Shown one piece after another: positions 28,124 through 39,600 of a DNA stretch of 53,568 nucleotides. This DNA comes from Aurantiochytrium sp. KH105 (taxonomy: Eukaryota > Sar > Bigyra > Thraustochytrida > Thraustochytriidae). Numbering within the stretch: the first letter of the stretch is position 1; every line of letters starts with the position of its first letter. The notes beneath the pieces are model-generated. The model was not told where the DNA came from. It saw only the letters and a program-made list of their open reading frames with translations, and searched no databases. The DNA lies in assembly GCA_003116975.1 (NCBI GenBank), contig BGKB01000276.1, positions 2,726 to 56,293 on the forward strand, in the 5' to 3' direction. The position numbers and the translations under genes were made by a program.

Positions 28124-29692
28124 CTAGTGCGCAGCAGGCCTCTCCGCGAGAAGACCCGAGACGTCTGCAGAACCTGAAGCGCGAGTGCTGTCAGAGGCAT
28201 GGACAATAGAAAGGCCTGTGAGTCCAGCCTGGGTGGCATCACGAATAATATCCCCGGCCTGGTTTTCAACAGCGTTGATTCGTGCAAAGAGAATTCGAAG
28301 CACACGCTCCCGGTCTGCCCAGCTTAGGTCGCGCAACTCAATGTTGAAGTCTTTTGGAATGAAGACCCGATTGCCCATAACCGGTGCAGACAGATGCGAG
28401 TCATTTCCAATTCCAAGCTGCTGCGGCCGCTGAAATTCGCGATCCTGCGCAGCACGGATAGAAGGTAGTCGTGTTGAGTGTGACCTCGCAGAGGAGGGCG
28501 GCGCATTCGCTGCGGAGCGTACTCGCTTACGATGTTCCGCAGCGAGTCGATGATGCTCCTCGACGCGCGCGCGGCGTACTTCTTTCTTGACTTGCTCGAG
28601 AGCTTCTAAAAAGAACTGCTCTGTCTCTGTCCGTTGGTCAAGGATGACCTGTGCAAGCTTGCGGATGTTTGCAAGCTCCTTGTTTTTCAGCTTGACAAGC
28701 TGCTTGAGACCGGCCACCTCGAGATTGAGGCTCTCCGTTTCCTTGCGAAATTTGGAGTCGGCATCTGCTTGCCGCTGCTCAGCATCTCGAACAGCTTGCG
28801 AGAGCGTCCGTTCGAGCGCCTTGATTTTTTGTCGTGCATTGTGGATCTCGTTCTCCTTGTAAAATCCCCTCGCAGCATACTCTTCTTCCTTGCCGCTGGC
28901 AAGCTCGAGATTGCGGCGCGCTCGCTTGTTTTCCTCGACAAGTGCTTTGTTTTGGGCCTGAAGCTCGTCACAGGTCTGGAGCTGGAATTTGAGCTCCTCA
29001 CCCATTCGCTTGTTATCGGCTATGATTTTGCGGGTATCGGCGTCGAGCCCCTGCTGCGCGTCCTCTCGCGCCTTTTGCTCGATGCTTTCGATGCGCATTT
29101 CCATTTCACGCTGCTTTCGCGCGGTTTTCTCAATAAATTCCCGTTCCATGGTGTGAATTTTTTCCTGGTGCTCCTTTGCCTGTTCGGCAGCCCTGCTTTC
29201 GGCGGCCTCGAGGCGCGCATTGAGCACATCACGTTTGTGTTTATATTCGGAGAGAAGCTCGAGCTCGTCCTCGAGCGCGAGCACCTTGGCATCGAGAGCA
29301 GCTTTGGTGTCTTGCAGCTCCTTTTGGGCTTTGCTGACGGCCGCCTCACTGGTCGCTCGCGTAGCTTTGAGCTCCTCTTCGGCCCGCGCCTCGCTTCTGT
29401 TGCTCTCTTCGGCAAGCTTGGCAATCGTAGCATCCTTTTTCTCGATTTCGTTTTGAAAGTATGCTACGAACTCATGCGTGTCCTTTTCGCTCTTGGCGGC
29501 TTTTTCCTTGAGACTGAGATTCTCTTCGCGTAGGGCTTCAACGCGCAGCTTGAGGCCCTCGACCCGCGACTCGAGCGACTGCTTGTAGAGCGCGTCTTCT
29601 GCGCTATCGCCTCTCGATCCAGGTCGCGGAGCTGCCGACGCTTTGGCGCTTCCGGTGGCTGCTGCCTTGGCCTGTTTCTTCTTCTTGGCCAT
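28124..29692 (-). CDS. BBOF1: Basal body-orientation factor 1 (BBOF1/CCDC176)
   Basis: A 522-residue, intronless coiled-coil protein. After a Lys-rich N-terminus (MAKKKKQAKAAA) it is almost all heptad coil to about residue 400. Two stretches fit BBOF1 closely: the KLAQVILDQRTETEQFFLEALEQVKKE region (about 335-365), and DLSWADRERVLRILFARINA (about 455-475), matching the vertebrate DLTWEQKEKVLRLLFAKMN pattern. Length is close to vertebrate BBOF1 (about 530). The family is a component linked to basal-body orientation and axonemal microtubules in motile cilia. The N-terminal KKKK start and position agree with the first ATG. It is one of several ciliary genes here. Confidence 0.85.
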   Translation of the reverse strand: MAKKKKQAKAAATGSAKASAAPRPGSRGDSAEDALYKQSLESRVEGLKLRVEALREENLSLKEKAAKSEKDTHEFVAYFQNEIEKKDATIAKLAEESNRSEARAEEELKATRATSEAAVSKAQKELQDTKAALDAKVLALEDELELLSEYKHKRDVLNARLEAAESRAAEQAKEHQEKIHTMEREFIEKTARKQREMEMRIESIEQKAREDAQQGLDADTRKIIADNKRMGEELKFQLQTCDELQAQNKALVEENKRARRNLELASGKEEEYAARGFYKENEIHNARQKIKALERTLSQAVRDAEQRQADADSKFRKETESLNLEVAGLKQLVKLKNKELANIRKLAQVILDQRTETEQFFLEALEQVKKEVRRARVEEHHRLAAEHRKRVRSAANAPPSSARSHSTRLPSIRAAQDREFQRPQQLGIGNDSHLSAPVMGNRVFIPKDFNIELRDLSWADRERVLRILFARINAVENQAGDIIRDATQAGLTGLSIVHASDSTRASGSADVSGLLAERPAAH

Positions 29693-30086
29693 GCTCGCTG
29701 ACGCGCCGTCTGGGGCGCGCTGTTGCTTCGCGCGCGCACGGCCCCCGGGACGTCACGACAAGCACGCACGCACGCACGTGCACAAAGACTGGATTTATGG
29801 CTGGCCGGCTGACAAAGCGCAAGCGATGCCGTCCGCGCGCTGGCTGTACTAAGCTGAGCCGAGTCGCAACTTGAACCTGGCTGGTCTGTCGGGCGCTCTC
29901 GGTTCGAACGGATAAAAACAAAAACAAGAACAAAAAATTATGGAAACAGGAAATTTGCCCATTGGCAAGCAGAGCAAGCAAGAAAGGGGAAAAAAAGAAA
30001 AGAAAAGGGGCAGCTGCGCAGAAAAGTGTGTATACTCCTTGAATTTTCGCCAAATCAGGGGATGGAGAGGTGGGGGCCGAAGGGTT
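29693..30086. other. Intergenic region, BBOF1 5' flank
   Basis: A GCAC run near 29763-29777 and A-rich sequence at 29917-30010. No gene; a GGTTCGAAC at 29901-29909 is not part of a tRNA. Confidence 0.5.
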
Positions 30087-32285
30087 TTACGGGCCCTGCT
30101 GCAAGATGCGCAAGGCTTGTTTCGCTTGCTCCTCGCTGGTTTTTGCGTTCTGAAGTTGCTGCATTAGGGAGGCAGGAAGCTTCTTCGCTTGCTCGATGAG
30201 ATTGAGGCGGAGCTCGGGGTCGATGGCGCGACCTGCTTCGGTGAGAAGAAGGCTTTGATAAATGCTAAAATGCTGCTGTACAGCAACCTGTTGCATGTGA
30301 GCTTCGCGCACTTGCTTGTGCATGTGCTCAATTAGCACTTCCTTGTTCACGCCAGGCATGCCGCCGGCGCCACCACCGCTCACGAAGTCCATTATGCTGG
30401 ACAGGTGAGTGGGCCCTTGGCTAGATATGTTCTGTGCGGAGGAGTTTGCCGCTGCTTGCCCGTTGCCCGAGCCTTGCATCTGGCCATGCGCGGTCATCAG
30501 ATTCGTGACCCCGCCCATTTGTTGGAATTGAGGCCCAGGATTTCCGCTTGCTGCTGGGGAATCTGTTGCGCGAACTTTCCGTGGACGCCCCCGCTTTGCG
30601 CCTGTTGCGGACCGCTTATTGGCTTTACCAGGGGTGCTCTCTCCCTGCGACCCGTTCGTCTCCTTTTTGTCTTTCTTTCCAGATTTGGAGCCCTCGGCTT
30701 TAGCTTTGGCCTTGATCATATTTCCTACCAAAGCAGACTTGAACGTTTTTCCATCGGTCTTTTCCTTGGAAGATACGATTCGAGGCTTGTCGCCGTTGGA
30801 GGCTTTTCCGCCTTTTTGTTTTTCTTTGCCGGGCGAGGGGGCTTTACCAACTTGGCTGCGCGAGGCAACAATGCCAGCTTCGAGTTCGGCCATGCAAGGT
30901 TTGCAGTGTGTGGCGCGAACGTTGCGGCCCTCCGTGGCCTTTGCCTGCTTGCAGCGCATGCACATACGATATCCCAGCTCCATATCGCTCTCTTTGTGCT
31001 TGGCGCAATATTCGCGCTGTCCCTTGTAGCCGTATGAGGCCGTCTTGGAGCAGCTAACATGCTTGCAAAGACGTTTCGCCACGGTAACCATGCCAGGCTT
31101 GCGGCAATCCGCACAGTGCGTCTTGTTCTTGTTGTTGGGCCACCCGTACGTTGGCGCAGTTTTCTGACAGACTTTGCAAAGCGAAGGGGAAATTGTCCCC
31201 ATGTTGACTGGCCGGCAGGTGTTACAGTGCGTCTTGATGGTGCCGTTTCCGTACTGGGCAATTCGGCAGCTCTCCCCTTCGCCGCTGAAAATAAGTTGGA
31301 CGCAGCCCACGCATGCGCGCTTCCATTCTGTGTTTGTTTTGTTGTGAGGCGTCTCGAAGCACTGTTGCGATTCATTCCATCGCAGCGTATCTACTTCAAC
31401 CTCGGCGCCGTGGGGCCACCATGGGCAGAGGTGCCCTGCGTGTGGAGCAAGAAGAGGCTGCAGAACCTTTTCGGAGAGAAATAGGTCGTACTTGCAAATA
31501 ATCTCAAAGCCGCGAATGCGCACAAATACGCCGAGGTCACGCTCGATGACCCTTGCTTGTGGAACGTGCCGCCTGCCAAGCACCTCTACTCCATTATTGA
31601 GGCTCTGGACCACAATGAAGGGGTCTTTTTCGTTGCCCCAGATATGGTCTTCGGGCCGCATTTCGCCGAGCATGGGCCCGTCTTGGCCGCCACGTCGGCT
31701 TTGCACTTCTGCGTTCGAGTCGACGTCATCTTCGTCGTCTTCGTCTCCATCTTCATCGGCAACGGCATCCATGTTCGCTTTACCCTTTGATTTGGAGTTT
31801 CCACGTGGCATCGCAGCGGCGTCCGCATTCTTGCGTGCCTTTGGCGTCTCGTTCTTGCCGGTCGCGCCCTTTGCTTCCGGCAAGTCACCGCTTTTGTTTG
31901 ATCGACCTGTAGATAGCTTGGCCAATGCGGGCATGTCTTTTCCGCCACTTTTTGCTTCGCCACCGGACTTTGAAGTTGAGGGTTTCGGCGCCTCTTGAGA
32001 AGGAGTCGAAGGTTTACGAGTAGGCGTAGGTGTAGTGTTAGGAGTCGCAACAGCAACAGAAGGCGGCGGCGACGACGACGACGCTGCTGCAGATGATGAT
32101 GATGGCGACGAGGCAGAGGTGGAGGTCGTCGTTTTCTTCGCGAGTGTTGGCGTTGCTGAGGTCGAAGCGTCGGCTGCCTTCGAAGGGGTGGTGGACCCGG
32201 TAGCTGCAGAAGGTCCGGGGTTTTCCGCCTTTGCGGGCATGTCTGTCTTCGCCGGGTCCGACGCAGGGATCTTATCGGTCTCCAT
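30087..32285 (-). CDS. EsV-1-7 cysteine-repeat protein with AT-hook
   Basis: A 732-residue, intronless protein from the ATG at 32285. The first ~200 residues are Ser/Thr/Pro/Ala-rich and disordered, then acidic (DEDGDEDDEDDVD). At about 338-463 lie Cys/His repeats of the EsV-1-7 type. The clearest unit is CKHVSCSKTASYGYKGQREY followed by CAKH; others are CKVCQKTAPTYGW..THCADC and CMRCKQAKATEGR..THCKPC. EsV-1-7 repeats are named from an Ectocarpus virus gene and occur in the brown-alga developmental protein IMMEDIATE UPRIGHT. KRGRPRK (about 562-568) is an AT-hook. The C-terminal ~100 residues are Gln/Met-rich and helical. A nuclear DNA- or chromatin-binding role is inferred from the AT-hook. 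Confidence 0.78.
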   Translation of the reverse strand: METDKIPASDPAKTDMPAKAENPGPSAATGSTTPSKAADASTSATPTLAKKTTTSTSASSPSSSSAAASSSSPPPSVAVATPNTTPTPTRKPSTPSQEAPKPSTSKSGGEAKSGGKDMPALAKLSTGRSNKSGDLPEAKGATGKNETPKARKNADAAAMPRGNSKSKGKANMDAVADEDGDEDDEDDVDSNAEVQSRRGGQDGPMLGEMRPEDHIWGNEKDPFIVVQSLNNGVEVLGRRHVPQARVIERDLGVFVRIRGFEIICKYDLFLSEKVLQPLLAPHAGHLCPWWPHGAEVEVDTLRWNESQQCFETPHNKTNTEWKRACVGCVQLIFSGEGESCRIAQYGNGTIKTHCNTCRPVNMGTISPSLCKVCQKTAPTYGWPNNKNKTHCADCRKPGMVTVAKRLCKHVSCSKTASYGYKGQREYCAKHKESDMELGYRMCMRCKQAKATEGRNVRATHCKPCMAELEAGIVASRSQVGKAPSPGKEKQKGGKASNGDKPRIVSSKEKTDGKTFKSALVGNMIKAKAKAEGSKSGKKDKKETNGSQGESTPGKANKRSATGAKRGRPRKVRATDSPAASGNPGPQFQQMGGVTNLMTAHGQMQGSGNGQAAANSSAQNISSQGPTHLSSIMDFVSGGGAGGMPGVNKEVLIEHMHKQVREAHMQQVAVQQHFSIYQSLLLTEAGRAIDPELRLNLIEQAKKLPASLMQQLQNAKTSEEQAKQALRILQQGP

Positions 32286-33654
32286 GGCGCTCCTCACTTC
32301 AGCTCTCTCTCCTCTGTATCCTCTGACTACTCTCCAACTCGTCTGCCTGCCTGTCTGCCTGCCCCGGTGTCGGGCCGGTTTCTTTGCACGGCGTGTATTC
32401 TTATTTTCTTCTTCTTCGTCTTTCTACGCAGACAGCGACGGCGTCAGCGGCAGCGGCGGCGGGGTCTGCGGCTGCCACGCGCGGCCCCACCCTCGCCCTC
32501 GCCCGCGCCCGCGCGCTGCGCGCGCCCGCACAGGAGCGGCCAGCGACTCTCCCTCCTGTCCTCGCAAGCTCGCGCCCGCCCGCTCACGTGCCTCGGCGCG
32601 ACGCGGCGGACGCGGCAGACAGACAGACAGTCAGGCAGGCAGGCGGGCAGGCCCCGGGGCGAGCAGGCGCTGCTGCGGCTGCCGCGAGACCTGCTGCAGG
32701 CGCTGCGCGGGCTCGCGCGCGCGGCCGCTCTGCCGCCTCGCGCGCCCTGGTCGCCGCGCTGAGACGAGCGAGGAGGCGCGACGAGATGCCGATTTGGTTT
32801 GAATCGAGTTGGCCGCTCCTTTGAATCGTTTTGAATGGAATGCTTGAGCGAATGAATTCGAATTCGATTTCAAATTCAACCAAATTCTAATAAGCCTGCG
32901 TGCTTTGCTTCCTTGCTTTGCTTGCTTGCGCTGCTTGCCTGCTTTCTTTTCAAAAACTCTTTTCGCTCACAGTCAGCGCCTTTCCTTCTCTTATTCTGCT
33001 TGTTCATAGACGTGATGGTAGGAGGAGCGGTAGGCCTCGCGCGCTGCGTGGCGCCGCCCCGAGTTTCACTTGCCGTACCGCATTCTCCACTTTCGCTGCG
33101 GGGATACACCACTGTAACCGCGCCCCACGCCGGGCTGGACCCGGCGCCGGCTGCGGGGTGCGGAGACAGGGGCCGCGGCGGCGCGGAAGTACAGAATGCG
33201 CCCATTCTGCACTTGTGAGCCCCCGATGCGGACTGTGAGCGCCGCGCCGCACTGCGCCTCCGGCGAGCCAACGGCCCGCTCTGTGGGGAGGAGAGGCGGA
33301 GAAGTGGTGCAGGGGAGGGAGGGAAGGAGGAAGGGAGAGAGAAAGAGGGAGGGAGATTTTTTTTCCCATCGCGGCCAAGAGCTCTTTTGCTGCCACTGCT
33401 GCACTGGTGGTGGTCAGTCACTGGCAATGGACCAAGGCTCCGATGACGCGACGCGAGCGGGATGTCGGCGCATGGAATGCATGTCGCAGAGGTTTCGTGG
33501 AAGAGGTTTGAGCAAAGAACGAATGAGAGCACGAAAGCAAGCAAGCAAGCAAGCAACATACAAGCAAGTAAGTTAGTTCTGTCGATAAAACGAAGGGCCA
33601 ACGATCATTTGAAGTGATAATAGGACAAAGTAGATTAGGCTTCTAGGCCTAAGC
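32286..33654. other. Long 5' flank of the EsV-1-7 gene
   Basis: 1.37 kb without a credible ORF. From the gene outward it holds a GC-rich block (32430-32780), a GAATT-rich block (32798-32888), TTGCT-like repeats (32903-32940), promoter half-sites and a palindrome (33067-33214), a GGGA/GAGA run (about 33316-33355), and (GCAA)n at 33536-33555. The distance between the palindrome and the ATG suggests a long 5' UTR or a 5'-UTR intron. Confidence 0.5.
33187..33214. promoter_or_regulatory. Second palindromic promoter-like element
   Basis: AAGTACAGAATG and CATTCTGCACTT flank a CGCC centre as inverted arms with one mismatch. The arms match those at 5072-5103. A further half-site CATTCTCCACTT lies at about 33081-33092 and CACTTGC at 33067-33073. 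The role is inferred. Confidence 0.55.
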
Positions 33655-36600
33655 TTAGGCGCGGCGCTGCAGGACCTGCAAAAGGTCGAGAGCCTGGAGG
33701 GAAAGGGAAACCTTGGCAACGACGCGGTTGTCGCGGTCATAGACCTCGAGGTCGTCGCCATCAAGGTCGCGCATCTCCTCAAGAAGCTCGACGAGATCCA
33801 CACGGGTACGTCCGAGGGTCTTAGAGCGACCCGAGGGGCGAACGCCCACGAGCTCGAGGTCCAAGTAAGCCTTGCCAGTACGCAAAGCTGCCTTGAGGGC
33901 CTTGCGTGTGCGAGATCCAGTGATTGCGGAAATGGTCTTACGCTGGTCACACTTGATCGTTTGCCGCTTGTGCGTCCCAGAACACGCCGCAGCGGGCGTG
34001 CGCACAATTTCCTTGTCCGGCAGACTGAATTGTAAAAACACACGCTCTAACTCCGTGTGCAACTTTCCTAGCTTGATGCTGCGAACATGCAGTGTCAGAC
34101 TCTCAGAGGACAACGCCTCTGCTGCTGCACCCTCGTTACCGAATTGTTGTTGCTCGTGACTGCTCCCCGCTCGCTGTCTGCGGCGCGGTGAGGCATTACC
34201 CCTGGCCGGGATCCCACCCTTGCCAGCTGCGAAATCAACAAATTCATCATACGAAATGAAGCCGTCGCCGTCTTGGTCAAAGATGTCCATGATCATACGC
34301 ACCTCGCCGTCCGTGAGCTCCAGGTTCAAATGACCGAGACCATCTCGAAACGCTTTGCGTGAGATAAGCCCGTCTGCATTGCGCTCAAAGTGCCGAAACG
34401 CTTTCCGGAGCGATGCGACGCGCCCCAGCATGCGGCGAAACTTATCTGCGACCTCTTCCACAGTTGCCTCTTCCTCTGGCGCCACAGCACGCAAAAAGTC
34501 GCGATAGCGCACCCGCGAGTCCTTACCGGCAAAACGCTCGATCAAAAGTCGCACGTGCTCAGGCTTTACGTCGATACCAAGCTGCTCGAGCCCGCGCCGA
34601 AAGTCGTCTGCATCTATGAATCCCGCATAGTGTGGGTCAAAGTGTTCGAAGGACTGCCTGTATGCGACTCCCTTCTGGTGAGCCTTTCGCACAAGCGCCC
34701 GTAGCTGCTGCGCAATCTCGTCTGCATCGCGGTCGGCTTGGCGCCGCTTGGCGCCTGGCACGGCGCTTGCATCCTCGCCCTGTGCAAAGGCCACGAATTC
34801 GGCAAAACTGATGCGCCCGTTTCCGTCAATGTCGAACTTGTCCAGCAATGCACGCACCTCGGAGTCGCTCAAGTCGAAATGCAAGACCTCGAGGCCCCGG
34901 CGAAAAGCATGTCGCGAAACCTGGCCGTGTGCATCAGGCTCGAAGTGGCGAAAGGTCTTTTCGAGTCCTCCTCGCCCAAGTCGACTCACACGCTTTTCGA
35001 TGAGGTGCCGGAGCTTGTCCGCGACCTCTTCCACGAAGGCAACATCGGCTGGCAAGCATTCGCGTAAAAATCGCCTGTATTTGATTGTCCGTCGCTTCGA
35101 GCCTGCGAAACGAGCAAACATTGCACCCAGCTGTTCCTTCGAGAGCTCAAAGCCGAGATCCCGCAGACCGGTCTCAAAGTCCTCGTAGGTAATCTGACCC
35201 GAGTAGTCAGTATCAAAGTGCTCAAACGACTTACGATAGTCCACGCCGCGATCGTGCGCTTTCTTGAGCAGCGTTTGGAACTCGTGCATGGCCGTGTCGA
35301 CGCTCGTTTCCAGGTTGACACCGCTGTTGCGACGAGCGCGACGACTTGAGCTTCTCGGGCTCGCGGGCGCAGCGACCGTGAGCTCAACGCCCCCGTTAAC
35401 AAAGTCGAGGCATTCCTGTGTATCAACTTGGCCTCCAGTTCCAGCAAACACAAAGCAGTCTGCGAGCAGGTGAGCGTCCCTCTCCTCGAGACCGAGCTGT
35501 TGGGACGTCCCGAGTAGCTGACTTAAAAAGACGGGCTTGGGGTTCACTCCGCCTGCGCCAGGTGTGAGAAGTTGTTGCAGCTGCACCCCGCCATCGCGCA
35601 GCTTGCGGCGAAGACGATCCGCAATTGTCACGGCCTGACGCGCCAGCTTGACCTGTTCCTCGAGCCATTGCGCAACAGCCTGAACTTTTGCGCTCCCTGC
35701 ACCATTTGGATCGAAACGAAGAATAATGCGCGCGATCTCCTCGCGCGAAAGAGCCAAGCCAAGCTTTTTCGCTGCGCTGCGCAGCCCGTGTTTGTCGACA
35801 AATCCAGTCCCATCTTCGTCGAACTTGCGAATTTCCTTTTGAGGATCGCGCGTCCACTCTTCCGCAAGCACGCTGGACATGATCAGCTTGCGAATTTTGC
35901 GCTCGAGTTGCGGGCCGAATTCAGGATCCTGAATAAAAGCTGCGAACTCGCCAAAATCAGCTTTACCAGAGCCTGAAACGTTGATTTTCTCGAAAAGCCC
36001 GACAACAACGCGATCTGGGGCCTCGAGAGCAAGATCCTTGATGGCTCGCTTCCATGCCTCAAGATCAAAGTGGCCCTTGCGTCGGCGATCAAAGTGTGTC
36101 ATCGGGACGCGGATGTTGCCCTGCAGCTCAACCTGTTCCTCCACCATGGCCCGCACTTGTTCGCCTAACTGAGCCACTGCCAGTGCAGATCCGCTCTCAC
36201 ACTCTGCAAGATGAAGAAGACGAGCGTACTCAACCACGCCTGTGCTCTCTGTATCGAGAACCAACGCAAGGTCCTCGAGAGCATCATGCGGGACGGCTGG
36301 ATCGACCTTTCGCAACGCAGCCAAGAAGCTTTCCTTGCGAAGCTGCAGGCTTGATGCCTTGGCACCATGGTGGGCAAAGAGCGCGCGGAAATTTACCCCA
36401 CGGCGACGCCCGGCGTACACAAGCCGCTTAACGAGCATCATCTGGTGCTCGGAAAGCCTCACGCCTTCCTGACGTGGGCTGCGTGGACTCTGCACAGTTT
36501 GCGAAGCAGCACTTTGCTCTTTGCGCACAGCCTCGGCAAATTCCTCGAACGACACATGGCCATCATGATTAGCGTCGAAGCGTTCTACCAAGGCGTGGAC

Positions 36601-39600
36601 CTCGGCGGGGACAAGGTCGAATGCTAGCGCTTCTAAACCAGTCTTGAAGCCCTCGTACGTAAGCGCAGCGACGGGAGATCCGTCCTGGTTGAAGTGCGCG
36701 AATGGAACTGACAAATCACCGCCTGCTGCTGCCGCGCGATTCACGATCAGCTTGCAAACCTTGCGAAAGACTGCATCGATGTACTCTTGATTCCCTTCCT
36801 GCTGTTTAAGGAACCGCTTGTACAGTACGTTACCTTCGGCATCCGTGAGGGGTGCCAGGTCTCCGTTTTCCACACCAACTTCGGCGAGTGCCTCTCCGAA
36901 GGCCTCCGCTGATAGTTTGCCCGTGAACGCAACGTCGCGAATCTCCAGCGCAGCGCGAAGCTTGCGCAGATCCTCGCGTGCAAGAATCTCGCCTTGCCGC
37001 GGAGACTCGGGATGAGAACGCGCAGAATTTTGACCCACGCTCACACGCGGGGAAACAGCAGTTCCGCTCGGTCCCGGGCCTGAAGTATTACCAGCGCGAA
37101 GCACCTTGGCGAACTCGTGATATTGAATAAAGCCATCGCCATCGCGGTCAAATTGTTCAAAGAGCGCGATGCGCTCCTCTTGGCCCAAGCCGTCGAGACC
37201 AAGCTGAGCAAGCCCAGCTTGAAAGTCCTTGCGCGTCACTTCGCCCTTCTTTTCGGGGTCAAAGTGCTCAAATACCGTCGTGATACGGGAGTGTTCGCCC
37301 ATGGTGCGCAGCTTGTCGACAACGTCCCGCGCCAAGACGCGGTCCACAAGGGTCCATTCAACAAAGGCCTGGTAGTTGACTTTGCGTCCGTCCTTTGAAG
37401 CGAATTTGGACGCAAGTGCTTGGATCTCAGCATGTGTGAGGGGAAGGCCGAGCATGCCGCACGCACGCTCAAACATGATTGGCGCAATGCTGCCCGTCCG
37501 TGTCCAATCATAGTGCTCGAATGGCCCGTGAAGCGTCATTCCCGCGGCGAGAGCGTTACGTGTGATATTTTGTAGGCGTTTACGCGCAGCACTCAGCGCT
37601 TGATCATCAATGTTGGCTGGATCCATCAAATCAATACGCTCGCCGCTCTCCTTGGCATGAAGAAACTTGACAAAGTCCTTGTACGACACCATTCCTTTTC
37701 GTTTCGGATCAAATCTTGAAAAGAGCGCCTGTGACTCTTTTCGGTTCACGTCGATGCGAAGACTACGCAGCGCCTTGGAAAACTCGACGAGCGAAATCTT
37801 TCCGTCCTTGTTTTTGTCAAAGTGCTCGAACGCCTGAGAAATCTGGATGCCATTATCCACCATAGCTTGGATGCGATCCCTGAGACGGGCCTCCACGCTA
37901 GCGAGAGCAACCGCCACGGATTGACCCTGAGCGAAGCGGACAAATGCGCGATAGTCCACCTCTCCGTTGCTGTCGGCATCGAAAATGTCCATGAGCACCT
38001 TGGCATCGTAGCTGCTCAGGGACGGCACATTGGCGCGAAGCGCCTTGGCAAATGCCCGGCGAGAGACGACGCCCCGTCTCTGCACATCGACCTCATAAAA
38101 TATAGCGGGAGAGCGAACTTGGAGAAGCGCATTGCAAATTTGGAAAGTGAGGCCGGACACGTTGCGTGGCTGGAAGCGTGCAAAGCGGACGAACTCGTTA
38201 TAGTCAACTTGACGGCGACGTCGCGACGGGTTTTGCGTGTCGTTGTCCGCATCCTCATGCGCTCTTGCCTCGGTCGAGTCATCATGGTCTGCCGCAAAAC
38301 ACAGGGCCAACGCCATGGCTTGCGACGACTGCATTTCCAACTCGCTCTCAACCAGGGCTCTCACAAAGTGCCCAGCAGGAATGTAGCCCGAGCGTCGCTT
38401 ATCCCGGGCGGCCAGCGCAGCGCGGAGATCGAAAGAAGAGCTCTTTTGCGCCAAAGCATGGCGCAACACATCCTCGGCATCGACGATGGCTCCTGCTCCA
38501 CTTCCGCTGCCCGAAAGCGCTGCCTTGGCTTCGCCCTCGCGCAATTGTGAGCGCGTCCAATAGCTACGAAAGTTGGACTGCAAACGAGTGGCCGAGTTGT
38601 CTGCCCCAGTGCCATAAAGGCCCAGAAGAGCCTCCCGTTCGGCGAAACTGCCGGCATGGACCTCCTCTGTGGCTTGCGCAGCGCGCGCGAGACGGTCTTG
38701 AAATTCGAGCTTTTTGCGCTCGTACAACTCAACGTGAGCCGGTTGCGCGTTTGCGTGAATTTCGTGTTCGCGATGCGCGGCCTGAGCATTATCTTGTCGG
38801 TCAGGTCCTTGACGCCTCGTAGTGTGCTCGGGACCGACGCGAACGGGTCTAGTTGAAATTTTGTCTTCATCGTCTCCTTCTTCTTCAAAGTCCGACTCCT
38901 CTCGTGGGTCTCGTAACAGAGTTTCGTGCTCATGAAGCCTAAAGCCGAGGTCTCTCAGGACGCGGCAAAAGTCGCGTGTGCTCAGCAAACCCTCAACCTG
39001 ACGGCGCTGAAAGGGTCTTTCGAGGTCTACTTCCTTTGCTTGCAGGATGCGAAGGGCCTTGACAACCTTTTGTTCACCTGCGGAAGGTGCCTCGACGGCC
39101 TGCAAAAATATGCTATAAGACACACGGCCCTGGCGACCTTCGTCGATCGCAAGAAGAAAGTCATCAAGCTCCTCCTCGGTGACGGAGACCCCGAGATCTT
39201 CGAGTGCCTGCCCGAGATCTGCACGCGTGATGAAACCATCCCCGTCCTTGTCCAGATGTCGACAGGCTGCGAAAGCATGGATGCCCCCATCTTCGGCGCG
39301 CTCAATAGCTGTACAAAGGCGCATGCGAATGCCCTGCACGCGGTCGTTTGCGCTGCGGAGGAAGCGACGCCAGTCCACAGCGCCATCGGTGTTGAATTTT
39401 CGGATAACTTGCTGCAAGTGGTCCTCGGAGAGCGCCATGACATCATTGAGCCCTGCGTCTTCGACAGTCAAGAGCGGAGACCGCCACGCCAAGCGAATTT
39501 CGACGGTACCAGCCTCGCATCCATCGACATCCCGAAGAGGATACCGCCCTGACACAGCCTTGCCTTGCGCAAGCTTGGCGAGCGGAATGACTGTCTTGCC

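Noticed and set aside
29901..29909. GGTTCGAAC, a possible tRNA B box
   Set aside because: No A box, no acceptor stem and no anticodon arm can be built around it.
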